This document shows positions 34,548 through 43,561 of a stretch of DNA of 64,000 nt, in pieces (position 1 is the first letter of the stretch; each line of letters opens with the position of its first letter). Source of the stretch: CAG-177 sp964587915 (GTDB lineage Bacteria > Bacillota > Clostridia > Oscillospirales > Acutalibacteraceae); NCBI GenBank assembly GCA_964587915.1, contig CAZPMK010000005.1, forward strand, positions 15,040 to 79,039. Direction: 5' to 3'. The position numbers were made by a program, and so were the translations under genes. The notes below the pieces were generated by a model, which saw only the letters and a list, made by a program, of their open reading frames with translations, was not told the origin of the DNA and ran no database searches.

Positions 34548-35063
34548 TTGTATCGCTATTTTGGAAATAATATAAGCCTAAGAAACCGATTTTTCGTATC
34601 GCCCGAGTTGAAATATTTAAAATATTTCAGACAATATCAATCAGCAACAAATATATTTGATAAAAAAATTCGTGCATATCGACTTTTACGCTATAGCCAA
34701 AAAACGCAGATTCAAATTCCCGGGAATACTAAAATCGGGCCGGGCTTTTACATTGGACATCATGGAAGAATTATTATAAATCCGGATACGGTAATTGGTT
34801 CAAATGTAAACATTGCTACCGGTGTAACCATCGGCCAAGCAAATCGAGGAAAGCACAAAGGAAGCCCTGTCATAGGAAATAAAGTTTGGATAGGAACGAA
34901 TGCTGTTATAGTCGGAAAAGTTCATATCGGCAATGATGTTTTAATTGCACCACTATCATATGTGAATTTTGATGTGCCTGATCATTCGATTGTTATTGGG
35001 AATCCCGCAAAGATTATTCCAACGGAAAATGCAACACAAAATTATATTGAGAATTTGATTTGA
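34548..35063 (+). CDS. Serine acetyltransferase-like hexapeptide O-acetyltransferase, start disputed
   Basis: Left-handed beta-helix acetyltransferase of about 171 residues. Hexapeptide turns are clear from TKIGPGFYIGHHGRI to KVWIGTNAVIVGKVHIG, with catalytic His in IGHHG and ending VIGNPAKII. The only usable start is TTG 34548, with no clear Shine-Dalgarno. The four codons before the TTG region read KKDL in the same frame, matching the family N-terminus (KKDLYRYFG), and are cut off from an ATG at 34527 by the TAA that ends the upstream gene. Acts on a sugar rather than serine, judged from context. Confidence 0.75.
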   Translation: MYRYFGNNISLRNRFFVSPELKYLKYFRQYQSATNIFDKKIRAYRLLRYSQKTQIQIPGNTKIGPGFYIGHHGRIIINPDTVIGSNVNIATGVTIGQANRGKHKGSPVIGNKVWIGTNAVIVGKVHIGNDVLIAPLSYVNFDVPDHSIVIGNPAKIIPTENATQNYIENLI

Positions 35064-35077
35064 TTTTTAGAATTATT

Positions 35078-36583
35078 ATGAATACTAAACGAGGATTCAA
35101 CAACATTTTTTACGGCATTTTGTCGCAGGTAATAACGCTGGGAATAAGCATAATTATTCCGCGGCTTGTTCTTGTTAACCTCGGTTCGGAAGCTAACGGG
35201 CTTTTACATTCAATTTCAACAATTTTTACATACCTGACGCTCCTTGAAGCCGGTGTCGGAAAGGCAACCAATCAAGCTCTTTATAAGCCTTTGGCAGCGG
35301 ATGACAAAACGCAAATCAATGCCATAATGTCCGCAACAAATAAGTTCTATCGCCGCACGGGATATATTTATACTGCGGCTGTTGCGATTTTCGCAACGGT
35401 TTATACTCTCTTTGTTGAAACCGCATTGCCGAAATGGGTGGTATTTTCCGTTATCGCCTTAAGCGGGGCATCGAGCGTGCTTAGTTATTTCGTTCAAGGA
35501 AAATACAGAATTTTGATGAGTGCCGAGGGAAAAAGTTATATCCTGACAAATATTTCAACTGTAGCTTCAATAGCAACCTCTGTTTGTAAAATCCTTTTGC
35601 TGGTTTACGGCTTCGGTGTGGTCGCTTTGCAGGTAATGTATTTGTTTTTTGGCGTTCTGCAAATGCTTGCAATAGTTTACTACATTCGCAAGTATTATAA
35701 GTGGCTGAACTTAAAGGTTGAACCAAATTATGAGGCCGTTTCACAGCGTAATTATGTTTTGCTTCATCAAATTACGGGAATGATATTTGACAATACCGAT
35801 ATATTACTCTTGACAATTATGACCGATTTGAAGGTTGTCAGCGTGTATTCGTTGTATACCACATTTTATGTGATTGTCAAGACTGCACTTAACACAATTT
35901 CATATTCATATTCGTATGCACTCGGTCGGATTTATCATTCCGATAAAGAACGTTTTATTAAACTTCATGATGTATATGAAGTCTATAATATGTCATTGAC
36001 ATTTTCTTTTATGTGCATACTGAATATATTTATTTTGCCCTTTATAAAAATATATACTGCCGGTGTTACGGATATACAGTATGCTGATAAATATATATCT
36101 TTGCTTTTTACTGCGGTATATCTGATTTCAAATGCCCGTGCATCTTCGGGACTGATAATCGACTTTGCGGAACATTTTGAACAAACAAAATGGAGAGCTG
36201 TCCTTGAATCGGCGATAAATATTTGCATTTCAATTATAGCAATTCACTATATCGGTATATACGGAGCTCTTTTGGGAACGCTTGCGGCTCTGCTGTACAG
36301 AGCAAACGATATGATTGTTTATGCCAATCGCTTAATTAAAAGAAGCTCTTGGATTACATACAAGAGATGGATAATTAACCTTTTGTTCTTTATTTTTGTT
36401 ACATATTTGTCAAATTTGATTCTGCCTGAGTTTACCTCTTTGATTCAATTGATTATTTACGGTGTTGCAGCGTTTGTCGTTGTTGTTCCTGCTTTCCTTG
36501 CGGTGGATTCGCTTGCCGAGATAAAGACTGCAAGGTATGCCTGCGATTTGTTGATTAAAGCTGTTAAAAAGGGGCGAGGCTAA
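35078..36583 (+). CDS. Wzx-like polysaccharide flippase (oligosaccharide flippase / MVF family)
   Basis: Membrane protein of 501 residues with about 12-14 spans. It opens with FNNIFYGILSQVITLGISII and contains LEAGVGKATNQALYKPLA, typical of RfbX/Wzx-like flippases. Its role is to flip the undecaprenyl-linked repeat unit to the outer face. ATG 35078 is chosen because the upstream TTG overlaps the acetyltransferase stop and gives an unlikely hydrophobic extension. Confidence 0.88.
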   Translation: MNTKRGFNNIFYGILSQVITLGISIIIPRLVLVNLGSEANGLLHSISTIFTYLTLLEAGVGKATNQALYKPLAADDKTQINAIMSATNKFYRRTGYIYTAAVAIFATVYTLFVETALPKWVVFSVIALSGASSVLSYFVQGKYRILMSAEGKSYILTNISTVASIATSVCKILLLVYGFGVVALQVMYLFFGVLQMLAIVYYIRKYYKWLNLKVEPNYEAVSQRNYVLLHQITGMIFDNTDILLLTIMTDLKVVSVYSLYTTFYVIVKTALNTISYSYSYALGRIYHSDKERFIKLHDVYEVYNMSLTFSFMCILNIFILPFIKIYTAGVTDIQYADKYISLLFTAVYLISNARASSGLIIDFAEHFEQTKWRAVLESAINICISIIAIHYIGIYGALLGTLAALLYRANDMIVYANRLIKRSSWITYKRWIINLLFFIFVTYLSNLILPEFTSLIQLIIYGVAAFVVVVPAFLAVDSLAEIKTARYACDLLIKAVKKGRG

Positions 36584-37632
36584 TGGAAAATAAACTGAAT
36601 ACCGAAAGAGAATATGAATATGATTTTATGCGTGCTCTTGCGGCAGTTGCGGTAGTTTGCATACACACCTGCGCTACTCAATGGCGCAGTATTGATGTTT
36701 ATTCAACAAATTGGTTGATTCTAACTATTTATCATATGTTATGTAAGTCCGGTGTTCCATTGTTTTTTATGATATCAGGTCGTTTTTATTTGGATGAATC
36801 TCGAAATTTCAGCTTGAAATCTATGATTACGAAAAAAATTCCCGGATTGATTGTTGCATTCTTTTTTTGGTCTCTTTTGTACATGATTGAGAATTTAATA
36901 CGATCCGGTTCTTTTGCCGATAACTGGAAATGGATAGCTCTGGAATTCTTTTCCGGCGAATATCATATGTGGTTTATTTTTGCAATTGCATGTCTTTATT
37001 TAATAACGCCATTCCTGAAAGCGATTATTTTCCAAGATAAACTCTGCAAATATTTTTTGTTTCTTTTTATAATTTTTCAATTCGTTTTTCCGCTTTTAAC
37101 ACTATTGCCTCATATCGGAACTGTTTTTCTGAATTTTCAATCAAATACACATATGTTTTTTGTTCTGGGCTACAGCGGGCATTATGTTTTGGGCTGGTAT
37201 CTTAAAAAACACACATTGTCGCCTCGAAAAGCATTACTTTTTTATGTTTTAGGTCTTTTAGGTGCAGCTTTTTCAATAATTTCTACTGTTTACTTGTCAT
37301 ATAATTCTGGTAAAACGGACGAATCGCTTTCTGAATGTTTTACTTGGAATGTCGCCATGCCCGCTTTTGCTGTTTATGTAGCATTTATGCAACGCAATGA
37401 GAGAAAGTGTTTTAAGTACCATAAAACTATATCTGTTATTTCAAAATACAGCTTCGGAATATATTTGTCACATCCTCTCATTCTTTGGATATTTTCATTG
37501 ATAGGCTTTATGCCCGATTTCATAAATCCGCTTATAGGCGTACCCGTTGTAACCGCTTCGGCGACTGTTATATCTCTTTTACTTTCAATGCTTTTGCGAA
37601 AAATACCGAAATTGGGAAAGCTCATTACCTAA
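36583..37632 (+). CDS. Acyltransferase 3 family membrane protein (third)
   Basis: A 349-residue AT3 protein starting with EYEYDFMRALAAVAVVCIH, then GVPLFFMISGRFYL and MWFIFAIACLYLITPFL. Around ten membrane spans. WecH/OatA-like families O-acetylate envelope glycans. It overlaps the flippase stop by one base (TAATG), with AAGGGGCGAGG upstream. Substrate unknown. Confidence 0.87.
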   Translation: MENKLNTEREYEYDFMRALAAVAVVCIHTCATQWRSIDVYSTNWLILTIYHMLCKSGVPLFFMISGRFYLDESRNFSLKSMITKKIPGLIVAFFFWSLLYMIENLIRSGSFADNWKWIALEFFSGEYHMWFIFAIACLYLITPFLKAIIFQDKLCKYFLFLFIIFQFVFPLLTLLPHIGTVFLNFQSNTHMFFVLGYSGHYVLGWYLKKHTLSPRKALLFYVLGLLGAAFSIISTVYLSYNSGKTDESLSECFTWNVAMPAFAVYVAFMQRNERKCFKYHKTISVISKYSFGIYLSHPLILWIFSLIGFMPDFINPLIGVPVVTASATVISLLLSMLLRKIPKLGKLIT

Positions 37633-37667
37633 GATTTATTGCTTGCGGCTAAAGAAAGGAAATTCTC

Positions 37668-38669
37668 ATGAAAACAGATTTTGTTATCACATGGGTTGAC
37701 GGAAATGATTCGGAGTGGAGAAAAGAAAAAGAAAAGTATTCTCCAAGCAAAATTGATGAAAGCAATTCCGATAACCGTTACCGTGATTGGGGCTTACTCC
37801 CTTATTGGTTTCGCGGTGTTGAAAAATTTACTCCGTGGGTAAACAAAATCTATTTTGTCACTTGGGGTCATATTCCCGAATTTTTGAATATCGATAATGA
37901 AAAGCTTGAAATAGTAAACCATAAGAGCTTTATACCCAAAAAATACCTGCCCACATTTAGTTCTCATGCAATTGAGGTGAATCTACATCGCATTCCGAAG
38001 CTGAGTGAGCACTTCGTTTATTTTAATGATGATACTTTTATCATTCGTCCCATGCCCGAGGCATCGTTCTTTCGTTCAGATTTGCCGTGCACCTGCGGCT
38101 CCGAACGTCCTATTGAGCTTACGGGAGATATAGGAATTTGGCAGCACGCCGCAGTCAATGATTTGGGAATAATCAACAAAAACTTTTCTAAAAGTGCTCA
38201 AGTTAAAAAATATCAAAAAAAATACGCCTCAAATGAATATCGGTGGCAGGATAACATTAGGACCGTGATTCTTGAAAAGCTGTATCCGGATTATTTTACC
38301 GGATTTAAGAATTTGCACGCTCCCGCTGCATATCTCAAAAGTACCTTTGAGTCTGTTTGGAATGCCGAGACAAATTTGCTTGACAAAACATCCTCAAACC
38401 GTTTTCGCACCGCTGAGGATGTAAATCAATGGGTAATGCTCTGGTGGCAGATAGCATCCGGAAATTTTTCACCTTTTTCCGTTGATAATGTTGTTTCCGG
38501 AGTTACCGATGACACCGTTGAGGACCTTTGCAGAATCATATCATCTCAGAATCATGATATGATTTGTCTTAACGATCCTGACGGAGATATAGATTTTAAT
38601 GCTCTTTCCGATAGAATTAAGTTCGCATTTGATTATATTCTTCCGGACAAAAGCAGTTTTGAGAAATGA
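37668..38669 (+). CDS. Stealth family sugar-phosphate transferase
   Basis: Member of the Stealth family, which transfers hexose-1-phosphates to form phosphodiester-linked glycans. The 333-residue protein has CR1 DFVITWVDGNDSEW (residues 4-17). CR2 spans YRDWGLLPYWFRGVEKFTPWVNKIYFVTWG (shortened: YRDWGLLPYWFRGVEKF), and CR3/CR4 include FVYFNDDTFIIRPM. All four conserved regions are present. It implies a phosphate bridge or phosphoglycan in the polymer. SD AAAGGA, then a 4-base ATGA overlap with the next gene. Confidence 0.93.
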   Translation: MKTDFVITWVDGNDSEWRKEKEKYSPSKIDESNSDNRYRDWGLLPYWFRGVEKFTPWVNKIYFVTWGHIPEFLNIDNEKLEIVNHKSFIPKKYLPTFSSHAIEVNLHRIPKLSEHFVYFNDDTFIIRPMPEASFFRSDLPCTCGSERPIELTGDIGIWQHAAVNDLGIINKNFSKSAQVKKYQKKYASNEYRWQDNIRTVILEKLYPDYFTGFKNLHAPAAYLKSTFESVWNAETNLLDKTSSNRFRTAEDVNQWVMLWWQIASGNFSPFSVDNVVSGVTDDTVEDLCRIISSQNHDMICLNDPDGDIDFNALSDRIKFAFDYILPDKSSFEK

Positions 38670-39853
38670 GTTTTGCTATGAAGAAGAAAATTTTGTTTAT
38701 CCATAACGCTCTTTGGATAGGCGGCATTGAAACCGCTTTGGTTGCGATGCTGAACAGAATGGATTATTCAAAATATGACGTTACCTGTTTAATCACCTCG
38801 AATAATTGTCAGTTATCCGATCAAATTACGAAAAAGTGTAAGTTGATTGTTTGTGACAGACACAACACGGTTTCTTTTTCTCAAAAATATAAATATGCAA
38901 AGCTGTTTGATATTGTCGATTCCGGTATATGTTCATCGAAGATCAAGACATTGAGAAACAAGCTTTTTACACTTTTCTTTAGAAATTTTGAAGAACGGCT
39001 TTATAGCTCATACATAAGAGATAACATAAAAGAAACGGATTTTGATACTGCAATTATTTTCAGCTGTAAAGTTTCCGGTATCGTTCGCAGGACAATTAAA
39101 GCAAAAAAGTATCTTTGCTTTTATCACTACAGCGATATGCGTCGAGTTTATCACGATTATTTGGGATATGATATTTGTGAGAAGATTTTTGCGGTTACGG
39201 ATAATCTTGCTCTCAGCCTAAAAGAGTTTATCCCGAAATATAAAGAAAAGATATACGCTCTGCATAATCTGGTTAACACGAACAATGTTTCTGAAATGGC
39301 ATTATCGTGTAATGCAGACGAGCTGTCAAAAGATAATTTCAACATCGTTTCTTGCGGCAGACTTCACCATGACAAAGGCTTTGATTTGGCGGTTGAAGCG
39401 TGTAAAAGGCTTGTAGATGATGGCTATACCAATCTGCATTGGTACGTAGTCGGTGAAGGTCCCGAATCAAATAATCTGCGTGATTTGATTGAAGAATATA
39501 ATGCTTCTGAGCATTTTCATCTTCTCGGCGTAAAATCAAACCCGTATCCATATATGAAAGTCGCCGACATTTTCGTTCAGTCGAGCAGAATAGAGGCGTT
39601 TGGACTTACGATTACCGAGGCACTTTCTTTGGGTGTGCCGGTTGTATCAACAGCTACGGACGGAGGAAAAGAAATTATCACCGACAATGTAAACGGTTTG
39701 CTTTGCGATGTTTCTGCCGATTCGATATACCGTGCGGTTAAAACATTGATTGAAAATCCCGAACTGCGAAAGAAATTAGCCGACGGTGCATCCGAAATTG
39801 ATTTTGAGGCACAAAACGATGAAATAATGAAAAGGCTCTATGCTGAATTATAA
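38666..39853 (+). CDS. Glycosyltransferase family 4
   Basis: GT-B enzyme of 395 residues. KILFIHNALWIGGIETALVA is the donor-domain start, VSCGRLHHDKGFDLAVEACK the second domain, and SRIEAFGLTITEALSLGVPVV the donor motif. ATG 38666 overlaps the Stealth stop; an in-frame ATG at 38678 would match the family start better, and neither has a good ribosome site. It is the sixth glycosyltransferase of the locus. Confidence 0.9.
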   Translation: MSFAMKKKILFIHNALWIGGIETALVAMLNRMDYSKYDVTCLITSNNCQLSDQITKKCKLIVCDRHNTVSFSQKYKYAKLFDIVDSGICSSKIKTLRNKLFTLFFRNFEERLYSSYIRDNIKETDFDTAIIFSCKVSGIVRRTIKAKKYLCFYHYSDMRRVYHDYLGYDICEKIFAVTDNLALSLKEFIPKYKEKIYALHNLVNTNNVSEMALSCNADELSKDNFNIVSCGRLHHDKGFDLAVEACKRLVDDGYTNLHWYVVGEGPESNNLRDLIEEYNASEHFHLLGVKSNPYPYMKVADIFVQSSRIEAFGLTITEALSLGVPVVSTATDGGKEIITDNVNGLLCDVSADSIYRAVKTLIENPELRKKLADGASEIDFEAQNDEIMKRLYAEL

Positions 39854-39872
39854 TATGCGAGGGGGGAACGAA

Positions 39873-41033
39873 TTGCGAGAAAATGCACTTTTGGATATTT
39901 TATCAGCCTTTGTGAACGATCGAGAACCGCAATTCAACGGTACTCCCGACTTTGGCGATGTTCTTATAAAAGCATATGCACAGAATATTTTGCCGATAGT
40001 TGCATATATGAATCGCAAATATCATTTTTTGCCCGATACAGAAACCGAAGCAAGGCTTACAGAGCTTCTTTATCAAACGGTATTTGTTTGTACAAACCGC
40101 TTTCACGCCTTTGAATCACTCTCTGAAACACTTAGCGAAAACGGTATAGAGCATATGCCGGTCAAGGGCTGGTATCTTAAAGAGCTTTATCCGATACCCG
40201 AAATTCGCACATTCGGCGATATTGATATCCTGATTCATCCGGAGGACAGAAAAAAGTGTGACCGCTTGATGCGACAATGGGGCTATACCGTAAAAAATGA
40301 TTGGGAGCCCACATTTTCTTATTTGAAGGAGACCGAATTTTACGAATTTCATTCCGACCTTGTCGATACTAAAATTCCCTGTGCACCGAAGCTCAGCGAA
40401 TATTTTTCAAACGCCTGGCAGTACTCGGAAATTGACTGTGAAAAACGCAGGAAGCTCTCAGCGGATTATCACTTCATCTATGTGATTGCTCATATAGCGA
40501 AGCATCTGTATTCTTCCGGAGCAGGAATAAGAATGTACCTTGATGTTGCTCTGCTTTTGACGAAAGAACGAGAGGCTCTCAGTTTGAAATTCATTGAAGA
40601 AGAGCTCACCCGTCTCGGCCTCGGCAGGTTTTATACGACCGTTATTTCTTGCGTAAAAGATTGGTTTAATATAGAAATTAACTGTGAAACGGTATCTGTT
40701 TCCTCGGAAATTACGAACCGACTTCTCAAATATACGCTTGATTCCGATATTTTCGGAAAGACGAGAGACCACTCCGTCATCACACTCAGAAATTCCGAAA
40801 AGCCGAAAGCATCTGCGATAAGACAAGCTCTTTTTCCCAACGCCGAGGAGCTGGAAAAACGCTACACCTTTGTTAAAGGGAAGAAGTGGCTTTTGCCTGC
40901 CGCATGGGCGGTGCGTGCCGTTAAAAATTCAAGCCGAATAGGCAGTAAAATGTCGGATATCAAAGAATTGTCTGCGGCTGATTATAGCGATGTTGCCGAT
41001 TACGATTCCTTTATGAAATCGCTCGGACTGTAA
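39873..41033 (+). CDS. PF14907-type nucleotidyltransferase family protein
   Basis: Putative nucleotidyltransferase of 386 residues, function not established. The conserved NTase core is visible: MPVKGWYLKELYP (substrate-binding loop), then RTFGDIDILIHPEDRKK with the paired aspartates of the metal site. TTG 39873 is chosen because GAGGGGGG lies 6-7 bases upstream; a more upstream ATG at 39840 overlaps the glycosyltransferase stop and lacks a site. Such proteins recur in polysaccharide loci; here it lies between the last glycosyltransferase and the LCP ligase, which makes nucleotidylation or phosphotransfer to the glycan possible. Confidence 0.8.
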   Translation: MRENALLDILSAFVNDREPQFNGTPDFGDVLIKAYAQNILPIVAYMNRKYHFLPDTETEARLTELLYQTVFVCTNRFHAFESLSETLSENGIEHMPVKGWYLKELYPIPEIRTFGDIDILIHPEDRKKCDRLMRQWGYTVKNDWEPTFSYLKETEFYEFHSDLVDTKIPCAPKLSEYFSNAWQYSEIDCEKRRKLSADYHFIYVIAHIAKHLYSSGAGIRMYLDVALLLTKEREALSLKFIEEELTRLGLGRFYTTVISCVKDWFNIEINCETVSVSSEITNRLLKYTLDSDIFGKTRDHSVITLRNSEKPKASAIRQALFPNAEELEKRYTFVKGKKWLLPAAWAVRAVKNSSRIGSKMSDIKELSAADYSDVADYDSFMKSLGL

Positions 41034-41050
41034 AATCGGAGGTTGTACTG

Positions 41051-42028
41051 ATGAAAAAAGCAAAAAAGAAAAGTAAAGCATTAAAAATCATTCTTATTGT
41101 TTTTGCCGTTTATGTTCTGCTCATGGCGTTGATATTCGGAATTGCGGGGCATTACATGAATAAAATCAACCGATTCGGAGAGATTGAGACAATTCCCGCA
41201 CATGAGGAATACTTTGAAACCGATGACGGTGACGGCACGGAGGTAAGCCCCGGTGACATCATCTGGGATCCCGGCATGGACATAATGGATGAGGATCTTA
41301 TCAACATATTGCTTGTCGGTCAAGACAGGCGTCCCGGTCAAGGCAGACAGCGTTCGGATTCCATGATTCTTTGCAGCTACAATCCGCAAAACAATCAGCT
41401 TTCCTTGGTATCTTTTCTGCGTGATCTTTATGTGCAGATCCCCGGATATTCCGACAACCGATTGAATGCCGCTTATGTTTTTGGTGGCTTCCCGCTTCTC
41501 AAGGAAACGCTTTATTTGAATTTCGGAATAACTGTCGACGGCTGCTTCGAGGTTGATTTTGACGGCTTTACAAATGTTATTGACACAATAGGAGGCGTAG
41601 ATATTACGCTTACGCAGACCGAGGCGGCTATAGTCGGCGGAGGCGCGGTTGAGGGGCTTTGTCATCTGAACGGAGAACAGGCACTCAACTATGCAAGAAT
41701 CCGATATATTGACAGCGACTTTAACCGTACCGCAAGGCAGAGAAATGTTATAAATTCCGCAATCGGAAAGCTGAAAAACTGCAGCGTTAAGCAATTGATG
41801 TCACTCTTGGATACCGTTCTTCCGCTCATAACAACTGACATGAGCAATATGGATATCACTTCTCTTGCGGTAAGATTTGCTCCGTCACTTCCGAGCATCA
41901 GCGTAGAAAGCCATTATGTTCCCGGTGAAGGATGCTATCAATATGCCAAAATCAGAGGAATGTCGGTGCTTGTTCCGGACCTTAAAAAGGTCAGAACGGC
42001 TCTGAGAGAAGATTATCTTCCGTTTTAA
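41051..42028 (+). CDS. LytR-CpsA-Psr (LCP) family ligase
   Basis: Membrane-anchored ligase of 325 residues that transfers undecaprenyl-linked polymers to peptidoglycan or another acceptor. A short basic N-terminus and one membrane span (about 12-33) precede the extracellular LCP domain. Conserved Arg/Asp positions appear in NILLVGQDRRPGQGRQRSDSM, SFLRDLYVQIPG, GGVDITLT and the C-terminal ALNYARIRYIDSDFNRTARQ. Presence in the locus argues that the product is wall-attached rather than secreted. Confidence 0.93.
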   Translation: MKKAKKKSKALKIILIVFAVYVLLMALIFGIAGHYMNKINRFGEIETIPAHEEYFETDDGDGTEVSPGDIIWDPGMDIMDEDLINILLVGQDRRPGQGRQRSDSMILCSYNPQNNQLSLVSFLRDLYVQIPGYSDNRLNAAYVFGGFPLLKETLYLNFGITVDGCFEVDFDGFTNVIDTIGGVDITLTQTEAAIVGGGAVEGLCHLNGEQALNYARIRYIDSDFNRTARQRNVINSAIGKLKNCSVKQLMSLLDTVLPLITTDMSNMDITSLAVRFAPSLPSISVESHYVPGEGCYQYAKIRGMSVLVPDLKKVRTALREDYLPF

Positions 42029-42042
42029 TGAGAGGGGATTTT

Positions 42043-42927
42043 ATGTTCACTAAAATACTTTCATTTTTCATAGCGGTTATAACCTTTATTCCCGGAATTT
42101 TGGGCTTTGATATCACCGAAATCAAAAATGATTTGTATCTCGATGTTGCCTACGGTACGCATGAGCGAAACAAGCTGGATTTGTGTATTCCGAAATATAC
42201 CGATGAAGCAGGGCTTATACTTTTCATCCACGGCGGTGCATGGGTAGCAGGGGACAAAGAGGCATACCGAAAGGATATGAAGAGCTTTGCAAATAAATAC
42301 GGCTGTGTTTGTGCTTCGGTTAATTACAGATATATCAGCGAAACGGTTGACATAAACGATATTATGGATGATATCGAGCTTGCCGTTGCCTGCATTCGCA
42401 CAAGATGCGGCGAAAAAGGCGTCAGGGTTGAAAAAATGCTTTTGACGGGAGCTTCCGCAGGAGGACACTTAGCTCTGCTTTACGGGTATTCGAGAGCCGA
42501 TACATCTGCGGTAAAGCCGGTTGCAGTTTTTGCAAATTGCGGACCTACCGATTTTACCGATGAGAGTTTTTATATTGATAATGCAATAGGTGACAGCGAA
42601 TTTATGGCGACGCTTTTTTCATGGGCATGCGGTCAAACATTTACATATGAAAATCGCTCCGAAGCTCGTGAAGCTCTCCAAAAGATTTCTCCCGTATATT
42701 ATGTTAATGAGACCACCGTTCCGACCGTAATAAATCACGGTATGAAGGATAATATCGTGCCCTTTTCAAATGCACAATCTTTGAATGCAAAGCTCGATGA
42801 ATACGGGATTGTTCATGTGTTTAACGCTTTCCCGAATTCCGGTCACGGTCTTTCCGATGACGATTATAACGAGAAACTTTCCGACAAGCTCGCCGACTGT
42901 TTTATCCGTGAATATTTAGCTGTTTGA
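42043..42927 (+). CDS. Secreted or membrane-tethered alpha/beta-hydrolase (BD-FAE-like esterase)
   Basis: A 294-residue hydrolase. N-terminal hydrophobic segment 3-20 acts as signal or anchor. The oxyanion HGG is in LFIHGGAWVAGDKEA, the nucleophile elbow in LLTGASAGGHLAL, the acid in HGMKDNIVPF and the catalytic His in NSGHGLS. The fold matches hormone-sensitive lipase/feruloyl esterase-like enzymes. In this locus it could remove O-acyl groups added by the acyltransferases. ATG 42043 follows GAGAGGGG; the frame itself could start at 42028. Confidence 0.82.
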   Translation: MFTKILSFFIAVITFIPGILGFDITEIKNDLYLDVAYGTHERNKLDLCIPKYTDEAGLILFIHGGAWVAGDKEAYRKDMKSFANKYGCVCASVNYRYISETVDINDIMDDIELAVACIRTRCGEKGVRVEKMLLTGASAGGHLALLYGYSRADTSAVKPVAVFANCGPTDFTDESFYIDNAIGDSEFMATLFSWACGQTFTYENRSEAREALQKISPVYYVNETTVPTVINHGMKDNIVPFSNAQSLNAKLDEYGIVHVFNAFPNSGHGLSDDDYNEKLSDKLADCFIREYLAV

Positions 42928-42937
42928 GAGGAATACA

Positions 42938-43414
42938 ATGTTGGTTCATCCTTTTCCGCCGCTCTTTGACGAAAATTCGGAAATTCTCATTTTAGGCAGT
43001 TTTCCGTCCGTAAAATCAAGAGAGCAGATGTTTTTCTACGGGCACCCGCAAAACAGATTTTGGCGTGTTGTCTCCGCTGTTTGCAATGCCGAAGCGCCCG
43101 TTACGATTGAGGAAAAAAGAGCTTTTTTGTTGCAAAACAAAATTGCATTGTGGGATGTTATTGCATCCTGCGATATCAGCGGCAGCTCCGACGGCTCGAT
43201 AAAAAACGTGACTGCGAACGATTTGACCGTGATAACCGATAATGCAAGTATACGGCAAATATTCGTAAACGGAAAAGCCGCAGAAAAATATTACAATAAA
43301 TATATCCGTGACACCGTTTCTCGTGATGCCGTGTGCCTTCCGTCCACCTCACCGGCAAATGCCGCTTGGTCGCTTGACAGACTGATAAATGCATGGAGTG
43401 TTATAAAAAAATAA
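42938..43414 (+). CDS. Hypoxanthine/uracil-DNA glycosylase (family 6 HDG)
   Basis: Removes deaminated bases, mainly hypoxanthine and possibly uracil, from DNA. The 158-residue protein carries the family 6 motif GSFPS near residue 22 and the active-site Asn in YGHPQNRFWRVV, followed by the C-terminal LPSTSPANA motif. It lies 10 bases after the esterase gene and before a terminator, so it is carried along on the polysaccharide transcript without an obvious link to it. Confidence 0.87.
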   Translation: MLVHPFPPLFDENSEILILGSFPSVKSREQMFFYGHPQNRFWRVVSAVCNAEAPVTIEEKRAFLLQNKIALWDVIASCDISGSSDGSIKNVTANDLTVITDNASIRQIFVNGKAAEKYYNKYIRDTVSRDAVCLPSTSPANAAWSLDRLINAWSVIKK

Positions 43415-43419
43415 GCAAG

Positions 43420-43458
43420 TCCGTCGATAAAGCCATACTTTGTCGGCGGATTTTCTTT
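43420..43458 (+). terminator. Terminator ending the polysaccharide operon
   Basis: A 13-bp stem (43420-43432 with 43438-43450, two G-U pairs) closes a 5-base loop, then TTTTCTTT. It comes 6 bases after the glycosylase stop codon. I saw no comparable terminator between 13.8 and 43.4 kb. Confidence 0.85.
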
Positions 43459-43489
43459 GACGAAAAAACAAATTTTATTGCGAATATCA

Positions 43490-43518
43490 TTGAAAAATGG
43501 AATACCGTATGATAGAAT
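43490..43518 (+). promoter_or_regulatory. Sigma-A promoter of pepD
   Basis: TTGAAA at 43490-43495 and TAGAAT at 43513-43518 are 17 bases apart, 44 bases before the pepD start. Confidence 0.75.
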
Positions 43519-43561
43519 TACTGCGGCGTTTTGTACGCAAAATTGATTATGGGGTGTCAAT

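Noticed and set aside
43457..43490. TTGACG at 43457-43462 as -35 of pepD
   Set aside because: Spacing to any -10-like hexamer is 20-22 bases; the TTGAAA-N17-TAGAAT pair nearby is better.
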